From Verrucomicrobiales bacterium (GTDB lineage: Bacteria; Verrucomicrobiota; Verrucomicrobiia; Limisphaerales; UBA11320), in contig JAEUHE010000152.1 in assembly GCA_016793885.1 (NCBI GenBank), forward strand, positions 1 to 44,260: DNA of 44,260 bases, written 5' to 3'. The position numbers were made by a program, and so were the translations under genes. This document shows positions 24,131 to 31,713 of the stretch, piece after piece. Below the pieces are notes generated by a model that had not been told where the DNA came from, made no database searches, and saw only the letters and a program-made list of their open reading frames with translations. The first letter of the stretch is position 1. Each line of letters starts with the position of its first letter.

Positions 24131-24928
24131 TCAGGTCGCTGGTCGAGATGGTCCGCTCCTGAGGTAGTGCTCCAAAGCTTGTGCCACGCCATGGCCCCAG
24201 GGCTCGGTGGCTAGGAATCCGCCCGTGGTCTTCATGAGCGCCTGCACCTCCGGGATCGCGTTCGCGGGAGCGGCCATCATTCCGGCATGGTTGCCGTTGA
24301 GCATCGGTAGATCGTTGAGATGGTCGCCGGCCGCAAAGATGCGCTCTCGGCTCACCCCCAGCTGACGTGCGACTTCCGCCACCACGGTCCCTTTGTCATA
24401 CTTGATGTGACTAAATCGCGCGTAGATGTCGTTGCGGACGACGGTCAGGTTCGGAACGGAGCGGCAGTAGTCCTCCAGGTGCTTCATGATGGCGTCCGCT
24501 TCCTGATTATTGGCGGCGATCATGCACAGGGGCGAAAAGGCATCTTCGTACAGAGTGGCCTCGTGTCGAGCATGCACCCATTCCATGAGGCCGGCAACAT
24601 CGGGACGAACTCGTTCGAAGAGCAGGGCGTGATCCTGGGTGCAGGCATCGTTCCACGGCTTGCAAGGGTGGTAGTCATGACCCTCCCGGATGTAGATCTC
24701 CCGCTCGACGAGGCCGAGGTAGTCGGGCCAGATCGACAGCCGGGCTCTCGCCAGCGACTCCATGAGGCTGGAGAGGTCGCGTCCGGTGTTGATAATCCAC
24801 TTGGCGCCCTGGCGCTGTAGCTCGGCAATCTGCTGTTCCAGGTCCTTGGGAACGGGTGGGTTTTCAAACTCCGCGTGGAGCGTTCCGTCGAAATCCGTCG
24901 AGATGAGTTGAATGGCTAATGATGACAT
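24131..24928 (-). CDS. HAD-superfamily phosphatase (Cof/sucrose-phosphatase type)
   Basis: This 265-residue cytosolic protein has HAD motif I STDFDGTL (nucleophile Asp12, acid Asp14), motif II in IINTGRD, a conserved Lys in the HIKYDKG region, and motif IV GDHLNDLPML (about 198-207). The cap of about 90 residues lies between motifs II and III, as in the Cof-type (C2-cap) subgroup. It probably dephosphorylates a sugar phosphate or similar small metabolite; the substrate is not deducible. The open frame continues upstream to 25270, but that part lies opposite the TPR gene. The ATG at 24928 puts motif I near the N terminus. It is divergent from the TPR gene, with 54 nt between starts. Confidence 0.88.
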   Translation of the reverse strand: MSSLAIQLISTDFDGTLHAEFENPPVPKDLEQQIAELQRQGAKWIINTGRDLSSLMESLARARLSIWPDYLGLVEREIYIREGHDYHPCKPWNDACTQDHALLFERVRPDVAGLMEWVHARHEATLYEDAFSPLCMIAANNQEADAIMKHLEDYCRSVPNLTVVRNDIYARFSHIKYDKGTVVAEVARQLGVSRERIFAAGDHLNDLPMLNGNHAGMMAAPANAIPEVQALMKTTGGFLATEPWGHGVAQALEHYLRSGPSRPAT

Positions 24929-24982
24929 CGCTTGCGTCGTCGCAACATTCGTGGCATACCCGGCATTGTCAAAGGCAATTTC

Positions 24983-25477
24983 GTGACTTCCCAAGACCAA
25001 TACGACGACGCGATGTTCGACTACAGCACCGGTGACTACGATCAAGCGATCGCCAAGTTCACCCGGTTGCTCGAGTTGGAGCCCGCCAATTTCGACGCGC
25101 AGTGTGCGCTGTCGATGTGTTTCTATCGCAAGGAGGATTACCTCCGGGCAATTGAGGAGGGAAAGAAAGCTGAGGTCATGCGTCCCAAGGAGCAGTTGGT
25201 GCACACCAACTTGTCCCTGTTTTATATGAAGGCCGGGGACAAGAAGACGGCCGAACATCATGGGTTGCAAGCCCGGGTCGCTTCGTGGCGCGACAACATG
25301 GCACCCCCTGGCGAGAAACCCTCGGAGGATCCCGATCTGGCCATGGCCCAGCCCAAGCCGCCGCCGATCAAGCTACCTTCTAAGCTCGCCGACGCACCGT
25401 GGAAGAAGAAGCCATCCTTGGCCTCCGGTGATGCGGCTCCTTCAAGTTCGAGCGGCCCCAGCCAGTCCCCCTCATGA
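24983..25477 (+). CDS. TPR-repeat protein
   Basis: This 164-residue cytosolic protein begins with a GTG start and has about three TPR units (YSTGDYDQAIAKFTRLLELEP, then two more to about residue 100), followed by a Pro/Ser/Lys-rich disordered tail. A TTG at 24932 would add 17 residues but is less plausible. TPRs bind partner proteins. The stop overlaps the Rieske gene by ATGA, so the two are translated together, which hints at a partnership around an iron-sulfur protein. No enzymatic motif is seen. Confidence 0.8.
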   Translation: MTSQDQYDDAMFDYSTGDYDQAIAKFTRLLELEPANFDAQCALSMCFYRKEDYLRAIEEGKKAEVMRPKEQLVHTNLSLFYMKAGDKKTAEHHGLQARVASWRDNMAPPGEKPSEDPDLAMAQPKPPPIKLPSKLADAPWKKKPSLASGDAAPSSSSGPSQSPS

Positions 25478-25785
25478 GCCGGTTCGTGGAAGTGGCGGAT
25501 GTGAGCAGTTTGCCTCCCGGAAAGTGCCGCACGGTGGTTGCCCTGGGCCGTGAATTGGCGGTGGGAAATGTCGGAGGGCAATTCTTTGCGGTGGACGATG
25601 CCTGCCCGCACGCCGGTGCCTCGTTGGGCGCAGGCATCCTGCAAGGCGAATTTCTCGTATGTCCACTGCATCAGTGGAAGTTCAAGCCCTGCGAGGGCGC
25701 CTGTGTGAGCCAGCCAGCTGGCCGCATCGCTCGCTACGCCACTCGGGTGGTGGATGGGCATCTTGAAGTGGAACTGCCGAGTTGA
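25474..25785 (+). CDS. Rieske-type [2Fe-2S] ferredoxin
   Basis: This 103-residue soluble protein has the two Rieske boxes: Cys44-x-His46 in CPHAGASLG and Cys63-x-x-His66 in CPLHQWKF. They are separated by 16 residues as in NirD/BphF-like single-domain Rieske ferredoxins. It lacks a signal peptide, so it acts in the cytoplasm as an electron carrier or as a small subunit of an oxygenase or reductase. No oxygenase gene is adjacent. The start overlaps the TPR stop by ATGA. Confidence 0.93.
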   Translation: MSRFVEVADVSSLPPGKCRTVVALGRELAVGNVGGQFFAVDDACPHAGASLGAGILQGEFLVCPLHQWKFKPCEGACVSQPAGRIARYATRVVDGHLEVELPS

Positions 25786-25855
25786 CCCTGGCGTGGTGTG
25801 ACTCGGGCGGGATGGTTCCGGAACTACGGTCGAACCTTTTGAAACGGTCTTTTTT

Positions 25856-26140
25856 ATGAAATCGGCATATGAATTAGCAATGGAACGGCTCAACAAGGTC
25901 AGCCCGACGGTGAAGCTGAGCGAGAAGCAAAAGCAGGAGCTGGCGGACCTCGACTCGGAGTATCTCGCCAAGATCGCCGATCGCGAAATCTTTCTCAAAG
26001 GCGCGATGCAGAAAGCCCTCGAAAAGGGTGACATGGCCGAGATGGAAGAGCTGCAGAAACAGGTGGCGAACCAAAAGAAAACCTACCAGGCCGAGCTTGA
26101 GGAAAAGAAGGAGCAGGTCCGGAAGCGTTCGGGAAAATAG
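25856..26140 (+). CDS. Small charged coiled-coil protein
   Basis: This 94-residue protein has no signal peptide or membrane segment. It is almost wholly helical by composition, with heptad-like spacing of Leu/Met/Ala from LSEKQKQELADLDSEYLAKI to the end, and about 45% Glu/Lys/Asp/Arg. The function is unknown. It lies 70 nt after the Rieske gene and could share its transcript. Confidence 0.75.
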   Translation: MKSAYELAMERLNKVSPTVKLSEKQKQELADLDSEYLAKIADREIFLKGAMQKALEKGDMAEMEELQKQVANQKKTYQAELEEKKEQVRKRSGK

Positions 26141-26168
26141 ACCTGCAGCCCAGTAAGACAGGGAGAAG

Positions 26169-26202
26169 GTGTTGCCCACGGAACACGCGGAACACACGGA
26201 GG
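26169..26202 (+). repeat. About 9-nt period CACGGAACA-type repeat
   Basis: The run GTGTTGCCCACGGAACACG then CGGAACACACGGAGGGG is built from units like CACGGAACA. It aligns closely with 31850-31886, so it is a dispersed unit, not chance low complexity. Confidence 0.7.
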
Positions 26203-26297
26203 GGACGACAAAGGACGGGACGTCGGGTGCGAAAGGAACCCGAGTTCCTCACACGAAGCTCACGAAGGGCGGGAGGGAATTGGGAAGGAACCGGATT

Positions 26298-26332
26298 GCA
26301 CATTGCTCATTTCACATTGCACATTTTTCATT
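26298..26332 (+). repeat. Five-unit heptanucleotide array
   Basis: Five 7-nt units follow one another without gaps: GCACATT, GCTCATT, TCACATT, GCACATT, TTTCATT. The xCAxATT core differs from the array between gspJ and gspK, but the 7-nt period is the same. Confidence 0.85.
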
Positions 26333-26486
26333 GGGGTCCGAGAACCCGTAGGGTTCACAAACATTAGCCGGGCGATCGCCGATCCCCGGAAGCTGGTCCC
26401 CAATTAAACGCACCCCGCAGGGCGTGCCAGCTTCGGAAGAAGGGCAGTAAATTCATGGAGATTCTCCATTCAATTTCGGTTGTTAG

Positions 26487-27135
26487 AAGCTCGTGAAGGG
26501 CTCAGCCTCGTCTCCCCTCGGGGTCCACGACTCCAATCTTGCGGTTCGAACGTTCCAGAACATGCGTCCGGAGGGAACGTTGGTTCAAGGGACAAATATG
26601 AGCATCACTCCTCCGCTGCGCTTCGAGCGGACATGTTTCAGGGACGCGCTTTGGACGCACGATTGACCGGGGGGCAAATCAAGTTTTCAACGACAACGCG
26701 AGATGCCTCGAGCTTGAGCCCGGTGTCGCCGAAAACGAGGGAAGGGACGCCAAGCTGGTCCTATCTGCGGAGCAATCCACCACCGTAAGCATTGGGTGGA
26801 GTGGACATGTTGAGGTGGCACCGTTTTTCGCGTTGTTCGCCACGGCTGGTCCCTTCTTTCACTACGACCCTTCCAAGGGCAACCTTTTGTTGGATGTCAC
26901 TGGCCTATATGTAGACTCTTTTCTCGATGGGGTGAGCGGTGACCAACCGCTTAGTGTGTGGCAGCGATTTGGAGAAAAGGAAGGCCGACTTGTCAACAAG
27001 GGCCTGGTCACTGGATTTAACTTCGTGGTCCCTGAGCCTTCAGGCGTCGGACTCCTCGGTCTGGGTGCCGGGTTGGCAGTTTTGGCTGGATTGGCCTCCT
27101 CAAGCAAACAAAAGGATTCGGATGTCACTTCGTGA
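26487..27135 (+). pseudogene. Decayed PEP-CTERM exported protein gene
   Basis: Homologous-looking sequence runs through three frames. Frame 3 gives MRPEGTLVQGTNMSITPPLR until a stop at 26664. Frame 2 continues with RALDARLTGGQIKFSTTTRD. Frame 1 takes over from about 26725 with VAENEGRDAKLVLS, then GPFFHYDPSKGNLLLDV, and ends in the sorting signal VPEPSGVGLLGLGAGLAVLAG plus a basic tail. Each switch needs only one lost base (near 26632 and at 26731-26735, where one extra T restores the frame). No signal peptide is found upstream, so the 5' end is missing. PEP-CTERM proteins are normally exported and processed by an exosortase. Indel sequencing errors cannot be excluded. Confidence 0.8.
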
Positions 27136-27268
27136 TGCGCTGTTTCTAGATCCAGTACCGTTTCATATCTGGGTTTCAATTCGGAACGACCTGCAGCGTT
27201 CCTCTTTCGGTAGTCCCCCATCGCGTCCTTTGCGTCCATTGCGGCTCAACCCTCCTCGGTTGGCCTGA

Positions 27269-27658
27269 CTACTCTTTGCACGCGAGCTCCACGATGGCGT
27301 GCAGCTTCCCGTTCACTTTCTCGAAGTGGGCGTTTTCCACCGTGCCGTGGAGTTCCTCGGTGGCGTAGCGCGAGGTGTTCTTCCAGAGGTGACCGTAGCG
27401 CGCCTGGAGCGCGGAAAAGGGGAGGCCTTGAATTTCTAAAGAGGAGGGCTGCTCGGATTCATTGAAGGCCGCACTCTTTCCGAGCTTTCCCACGAGAATC
27501 ATGCCGGCAGAGATGGGAGTGCCGATGCGAGGCAGGCCGTTCTCATCGAGATGGCGGGTCTGATGAGGATCGACGACCGGCAGTAGATCCCAGGTGAATT
27601 CCTCGAGATCGCCTTGCTCGTCCAACTCCTGTGCTACTTCGATTCGCATTCGCTTCAT
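27269..27658 (-). CDS. RpoB flap-like small protein, candidate immunity protein
   Basis: This 129-residue protein has no signal peptide. Residues about 18-60 align with the RNA polymerase beta-subunit region leading into the flap: EEFTWDL matches EEITADI, HLDENGLPRIG matches KLDESGIVYIG, and AGMILVGKLGK matches GGDILVGKVTP (E. coli, from memory). After a divergent stretch, FSALQARYGH resembles the flap-tip helix KLLRAIFGE, and KNTSRYATEELHGTV resembles KDSSLRVPNGVSGTV. Order and spacing are kept, so homology is likely. The ATG overlaps the stop of the RHS toxin gene by ATGA, the normal place of an immunity gene. I infer a target mimic that binds and blocks the toxin. A captured rpoB fragment without function is the alternative. 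Confidence 0.7.
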   Translation of the reverse strand: MKRMRIEVAQELDEQGDLEEFTWDLLPVVDPHQTRHLDENGLPRIGTPISAGMILVGKLGKSAAFNESEQPSSLEIQGLPFSALQARYGHLWKNTSRYATEELHGTVENAHFEKVNGKLHAIVELACKE

Positions 27659-28989
27659 TTCAGCTCCGAGATGATGGCCTTCAACCCCTGGATGTCTTCC
27701 AGGGTCAGAAAAGGGAACCGTCCCCGCTCGTGGTTCTGGATGATCCGCTGGAACAGTTCAGCGTGAAACTCGACATTGTCCAGCCCGCGTTTGATGGCTT
27801 GGCTGGCTTCCGACGTGGCCCGGTCGAGTCCGTGCTGGATTTCCTCCGCCAGCATGATGCGGTTGATCTCCCCACCGACGAGATCCTGTCGGCCAATGAC
27901 GACCGCATTTCGGGCGTTTTCAAAGCGAGAGAGACGGCCGATCTCGAGTCCGAAGCCATGCGACTCCGCCAGCGTTCGCGCCGCCTGAGCGGAAATCCCA
28001 CCGGCGTGTTCCCAGTAGGAGCTCTTGCCGAGGAGAGCAAAGAGTCGACGTGTCACCGATGCCTCGTTTGCCATCAGCCTCCCCAGGCGAAACGAGGAGA
28101 GCGCGCCCGCGCCTCGGCTGATAGCGACACCGACTCCCAGGCCGAGCGACACTCCGACGAGATACTCTTGATAGATGGCGTCAGCTGTCAGACCGGCCTG
28201 CACGCCCTTAACTGTGTCCATGAGCGCGAAGCCGGTCGAGGAGACCGCTTCGTCGTAGAGGGAGTGTAGGCTGGTTCCCATGCTGGTTGCGATCGAGACG
28301 CCGACCAAGGATTCATGGCCGGAGGGATCGACACGATTGATCGGATCCCCTTCCGCATAGGTGTATTTGTGAAGGGAGTTGGGACGATCAGCATGACCCT
28401 CGAAGGAATCCATCGTGGTAAAACGCCCCGAGGAAACCACGTAGTCTCGTGATCGCAGGTGTAACATCCCGATGGTCGGGTCAAACTTCTCCCCGCGGAA
28501 CCGGTGGGAAGAGTAGCTCCCAGATTCAATTTCGATTCCGAAGGAGTCGTAGGAGGTCTGTATCCTGATGAGGGGCAGCATCGTCGCGTAGGACTCGGGT
28601 GCCGAGATCCGCACTGAACTCGACCCGTCCAGAATCAGGTAGTGCGCTTCGGCTTCCATCTGGCCGCCATAGCCTCCTTCCCAGATCGGGCCGAGTCCGT
28701 GTAAGAATGGGATGGTCACCAGCTGGTCATTACCGAGTTGAGCGACCACTTGGGGGAAGCCGTTGGGAGCGAGGGGGTCGATCAGGAACCGGACTTCCCC
28801 CAATCCCGCGGACGCAGTTGGTTCTTCACTGGGGATCCTATGAGCGGCGACTCTTTGACCGTCCGCATCATAGACGAAGGAGATCCGCTCGCCGAGAGCC
28901 ACGGAGGGCGTGGGGACTAAGGCCGACACTGAAAGGAGCAGAGCATAATGCAGGGCAGCGAATGAAGTCTTGTTGGTGTTGGTGGCCAT
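27655..28989 (-). CDS. RHS-core polymorphic toxin with metallopeptidase-like end
   Basis: The 444-residue protein has a signal peptide (about 1-32), one YD-type motif (FVYDADGQRVAAH) and the RHS-associated core (HRFRGEKFDPTIGMLHLRSR, then SGRFTTMDSFEG, ending DPSGH at 221-225). Full RHS repeats are absent, so it is a compact form. After the core comes a Gly/Ala-rich, partly hydrophobic linker (225-340), then a terminal domain. This has EEIQH (382-386) followed by EFHAELF (His409). The pattern recalls the zincin-like metallopeptidase toxins of polymorphic systems, but the first His of HExxH is Glu here, so catalysis is uncertain. The DPSG motif usually marks the border of the variable toxin. 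The gene directly downstream overlaps it by 4 nt. Confidence 0.85.
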   Translation of the reverse strand: MATNTNKTSFAALHYALLLSVSALVPTPSVALGERISFVYDADGQRVAAHRIPSEEPTASAGLGEVRFLIDPLAPNGFPQVVAQLGNDQLVTIPFLHGLGPIWEGGYGGQMEAEAHYLILDGSSSVRISAPESYATMLPLIRIQTSYDSFGIEIESGSYSSHRFRGEKFDPTIGMLHLRSRDYVVSSGRFTTMDSFEGHADRPNSLHKYTYAEGDPINRVDPSGHESLVGVSIATSMGTSLHSLYDEAVSSTGFALMDTVKGVQAGLTADAIYQEYLVGVSLGLGVGVAISRGAGALSSFRLGRLMANEASVTRRLFALLGKSSYWEHAGGISAQAARTLAESHGFGLEIGRLSRFENARNAVVIGRQDLVGGEINRIMLAEEIQHGLDRATSEASQAIKRGLDNVEFHAELFQRIIQNHERGRFPFLTLEDIQGLKAIISELK

Positions 28990-29182
28990 CCTGCCTGGAA
29001 CAATGACAAAGCTTGCGCTTACGGCAATCGCGACAATGGGGGAGTGGTGAATGAATTCGGCGTGGCAATTCCCTAGTGTTAGGGGTTGGCAGATGTTTTC
29101 CTGCGGAAAGGGACCAGATCGATGTCGGGCAACTGCCGCTTCTAGGATGATAGAATTCGGAGAAGTGGATCCCGCGATGGGG

Positions 29183-29257
29183 CGGGCTTTCAGCCCTCAG
29201 CGTGTGTGGGGTGATGGGACCTGGGGTTGTCACCCCAGGCTGGAATGGTGCTGGGCC
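29183..29257 (-). repeat. REP-like palindromic repeat, copy 1
   Basis: Read on the minus strand it contains CCATTCCAGCCTGGGGTGAC, then AACCCCAGG, and ends in GGGCTGAAAGCCCG. The same order of motifs is found on the plus strand at 29365-29440. CCTGGGGT pairs with ACCCCAGG to form the central hairpin. Confidence 0.8.
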
Positions 29258-29364
29258 TGTGGCCCGCGGATTCCAACAGCACGGATGAATCCACTACGAA
29301 CTTGGGCTCAATGTTCTAAGCTCGGTTTGGTATGGGTAGTGTGGCTTGTCGGGCTTTAGCACCA

Positions 29365-29440
29365 ACGGTGCGCCCCATCCCAGCCTGGGGTGACAAACCC
29401 CAGGTAAACCGTCCCCCTCCCATCCAGGGCTGAAAGCCCG
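29365..29440 (+). repeat. REP-like palindromic repeat, copy 2
   Basis: CCCATCCCAGCCTGGGGTGAC, AAACCCCAGG and GGGCTGAAAGCCCG occur in the same order as in the minus-strand copy at 29183-29257. The stems are conserved and the loops vary, as in bacterial REP/BIME units. Confidence 0.8.
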
Positions 29441-29504
29441 GCATATGGCCGCCGAGTTCGTTGCGATTTCACCACCCCTCTCACCCACTAAATTGCACCC
29501 AGGA

Positions 29505-29536
29505 TTCTAGCCGGCCGACGTCCGGAAGGGCTAGAA
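29505..29536. terminator. Stem-loop downstream of the phosphatase gene
   Basis: TTCTAGCC (29505-29512) pairs with GGCTAGAA (29529-29536), with CCGG pairing inside. It lies about 40 nt past the stop of the minus-strand gene ending at 29575. There is no U tract, so termination is only possible. Confidence 0.4.
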
Positions 29537-29574
29537 CCGAGGGATAGCACTGTGGGTAACCCTCAAACACACCT

Positions 29575-31713
29575 CTAATTCCTGCGGCCGCCTAACCGTT
29601 CGCGCAGAGTTCGAAGTTGGCGGCGTCGGACGGAATCGAGCGCGCGGGCTTCTTCAAGGTCGCGTTCCAGTCGCCGAACTTCGTTCAGCAGCTCTCGCTG
29701 TTCTTCTCGGCTGGCTTTCTCCAAAGCTAGGGGTGTCACTTGGCGGGCTTCAGGTGTGCGGAGTTGGGGGGCGGACGGGGGGATCACTCCGGATCTCACC
29801 AGCAGGATTTCGTAATCGAGAAGCAGCTGTTCCATTGGGGAGCGTTCTCGGGGCAAGTTCGCCCGGTCAGACGATTGGTTGCGATCGATGGGGACAGGGG
29901 GAGTTGCCCGAGGGAGCGGCGAGGGAGTTGGTGGTGGAGACGTCACGCTGGGCGTTGGAATCGGTTGGGTCGGCGCGGCGGACGGCTGAACCTTGGCTAG
30001 CTCGACACGGGTTTCGTTCGGGGTCGAAGTCGTTGGCGATGCAGGAGGCTGAATCGACGGAGGGGCGAGCACTGGGGTATCTTTAGCGGCAGGGGCAATG
30101 ACAGGCGATTTAACCTCACTCGGCTTAGCTTCACTCGGCTTAGCTTCAATCGGCTTGGCTTCAATCGGCTTGGCTTCAATCGGCTTGGCTTCAATCGGCT
30201 TGGCTTCAATCGACTTAGCTTCAATCGGCTTAGCTTCAATCGGCTTGGCTTCAATCGGCTTAGCTTCGATCGGCTTAGCTTCGATCGGCTTGGCTTCAAT
30301 CGGCTTGGCTTCGATCGGCTTGGCTTCGATCGGCTTGGCTTCGATCGGCTTGGCTTCAATCGGCTTGGCTTCAATCGGCTTGGCTTCAATCGGCTTGGCT
30401 TCGATCGGCTTGGCTTCGATTGGCGGCGCAACCGCTGGTTCGCGGGCGGCGGCGGCGATCGACGGCAGGACTGCAGATTCCGTCTTCGTCAAGTTCTCGG
30501 TTGGAGTGGCAGTTCCAGAAGCCGCTACCGGCTCGGTCAGGTTTTGGCTGATCTCGGTGGACTGGACCGGGAGCGTAGGCAGGCCCGCTGCTTCGGGGGA
30601 TGGTGCTTTGGCGGCCATCTGTGAATCGGAATCGGGCGGTTTCGTTTTCCCTCCCCAGATCAACCAACTGCTCAATGAAACCATCGCGAGCAGTATCATG
30701 AGCGGTAAGAAAACGCGGCGGCGCGGTGTCGCAGACTCCTCAGTGAGATCGCCTAGCGTCTGCTCGACGGGTGCGGCAGGGAGGGGCTGCTCTTGGCGTC
30801 CCGGCAAGTGAGCCAATGTCGGGTTCTGCTCCTCCTGTTCTGCGAGTTCCGGAGCGATGGTCATTGTCTCTGCTGGCGTCGCCATCTCGGCCTCGCTCCC
30901 AACGGATCCGGGGAGGCCAAACGGAGTGTTTGATCCCAGCAGAATGATGGAAATATTGTCTTTGCCGCCTGCTGCATTGGCCTCGGATATGAGCGCGTTG
31001 GCCAGGGATTCGAGCGAACGGTTCTGTCGGCGGGCCAGGACCCTAGCAATCAAGTGGTCTGGAAACATCCCGCTCAGTCCATCCGAGCAGAGCAAGAGCA
31101 AATCCGCGGCGCGAACCTCGACCGGGGTTTCCTCTAAAGCGAGCTCCTCTCCTTTTCCAATACACTGCGTCAAAATCGGGGGGGCGGACGGACCTTGGAC
31201 CGCAGTTCGGAGCTGCGACTCGAACTCCCGACTCGTCGGATCCACGTGGTCTCCCGAAAGTAGATCCAGACGAAACTCTCCAAGCCGTATCTCGCGGAGT
31301 CGATAGAGTCGGCAGCTGCCGGCATGCAGGCAGAGAGCTTTCTCCGAGTCTTTAGGATCGAGAATCAGTCCCAAAAAACTGCAGGATTTGGGTTCCTGGG
31401 CGAGGAACTCTGACTCCTGGCGGAGTCGGAAATGAGCGACTCCGAGGGCATGACGAAGCGCGGCCTTATAATCGGAAAGGCTGGAAGCCGAAGCGAGGCC
31501 ATCACTCGTGAATGCTTTGTGGAGCACATCCGCGAGGAGTTGGCTGGCAGGCGCGCCTTGAAACTGGGAGCCGTGGTCGTCGATGAGGCAATGGATTCCA
31601 AGTTCAGGGAACTGGACGCAGAGGTCGGTCTGATCCTGGCGCTTTCGACCCAGATCGAGGATCTGAGCCGATTCGAACTTCGCTGGTTGCATGGATTCCG
31701 TGTCGCCCATCAT
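29575..31713 (-). CDS. PP2C-family phosphatase with membrane anchor and PIEAK repeats
   Basis: The 712-residue protein has an N-terminal PP2C-like domain (about 12-270). The metal-binding motif near the start is degenerate (LIDDHGSQFQGA in place of ADGMGGH), but LLLLCSDGLSGMFPD and GGKDNISIILL are well kept. A transmembrane helix lies at about 333-352. Residues 432-536 are 21 pentapeptides, nearly all PIEAK, from a 15-bp tandem repeat. A Pro/Thr-rich stretch and a C-terminal coiled coil (about 640-710) follow. The phosphatase faces the cytoplasm and the repeat stalk would face the periplasm, perhaps spanning towards the wall. By family it removes phosphate from Ser/Thr, opposing an Hanks-type kinase; none is encoded in this window. 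Confidence 0.88.
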   Translation of the reverse strand: MMGDTESMQPAKFESAQILDLGRKRQDQTDLCVQFPELGIHCLIDDHGSQFQGAPASQLLADVLHKAFTSDGLASASSLSDYKAALRHALGVAHFRLRQESEFLAQEPKSCSFLGLILDPKDSEKALCLHAGSCRLYRLREIRLGEFRLDLLSGDHVDPTSREFESQLRTAVQGPSAPPILTQCIGKGEELALEETPVEVRAADLLLLCSDGLSGMFPDHLIARVLARRQNRSLESLANALISEANAAGGKDNISIILLGSNTPFGLPGSVGSEAEMATPAETMTIAPELAEQEEQNPTLAHLPGRQEQPLPAAPVEQTLGDLTEESATPRRRVFLPLMILLAMVSLSSWLIWGGKTKPPDSDSQMAAKAPSPEAAGLPTLPVQSTEISQNLTEPVAASGTATPTENLTKTESAVLPSIAAAAREPAVAPPIEAKPIEAKPIEAKPIEAKPIEAKPIEAKPIEAKPIEAKPIEAKPIEAKPIEAKPIEAKPIEAKPIEAKSIEAKPIEAKPIEAKPIEAKPIEAKPSEAKPSEVKSPVIAPAAKDTPVLAPPSIQPPASPTTSTPNETRVELAKVQPSAAPTQPIPTPSVTSPPPTPSPLPRATPPVPIDRNQSSDRANLPRERSPMEQLLLDYEILLVRSGVIPPSAPQLRTPEARQVTPLALEKASREEQRELLNEVRRLERDLEEARALDSVRRRQLRTLRERLGGRRN
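30106..30420 (-). repeat. 15-bp coding tandem repeat, 21 units
   Basis: Twenty gap-free 15-nt units fill 30121-30420, with one diverged unit at 30106-30120. Units differ mainly at two positions (GGCTTGGCTTCAATC against GGCTTAGCTTCGATC). Most changes are silent, keeping Pro-Ile-Glu-Ala-Lys. Such arrays change copy number by slippage in multiples that keep the frame. Confidence 0.95.

Larger units (their letters stand above)
26141..26486. other. Intergenic region with short repeats
   Basis: No gene is seen. It holds an approximately 9-nt period repeat at 26169-26202 (CCCACGGAACACGCGGAACA type), a CACACGAAGCTCACGAAGG element at 26248-26266, and a 7-nt array at 26298-26332. Confidence 0.6.
28990..29574. 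other. Intergenic region with inverted repeat pair
   Basis: No gene is supported in 585 bases. The centre holds two inverted copies of a palindromic repeat (29183-29257 and 29365-29440). A hairpin at 29505-29536 lies downstream of the phosphatase gene. Confidence 0.65.

Noticed and set aside
24929..25270. N-terminal extension of the HAD phosphatase frame
   Set aside because: It lies opposite the TPR gene, and the ATG at 24928 places HAD motif I at the expected position.
27269..27658. Random relic of an rpoB gene
   Set aside because: The frame is complete, starts on the toxin stop, and the matching blocks are held in order with little else of rpoB present. It is kept only as the alternative reading.
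30106..30420. Possible CRISPR-like array
   Set aside because: Units are 15 bp, directly adjacent without spacers, and encode an in-frame peptide repeat.
30098..30811. Plus-strand frame with many ASIGL repeats
   Set aside because: It is the complement of the PIEAK array; the phosphatase frame has real domains on both sides of it.
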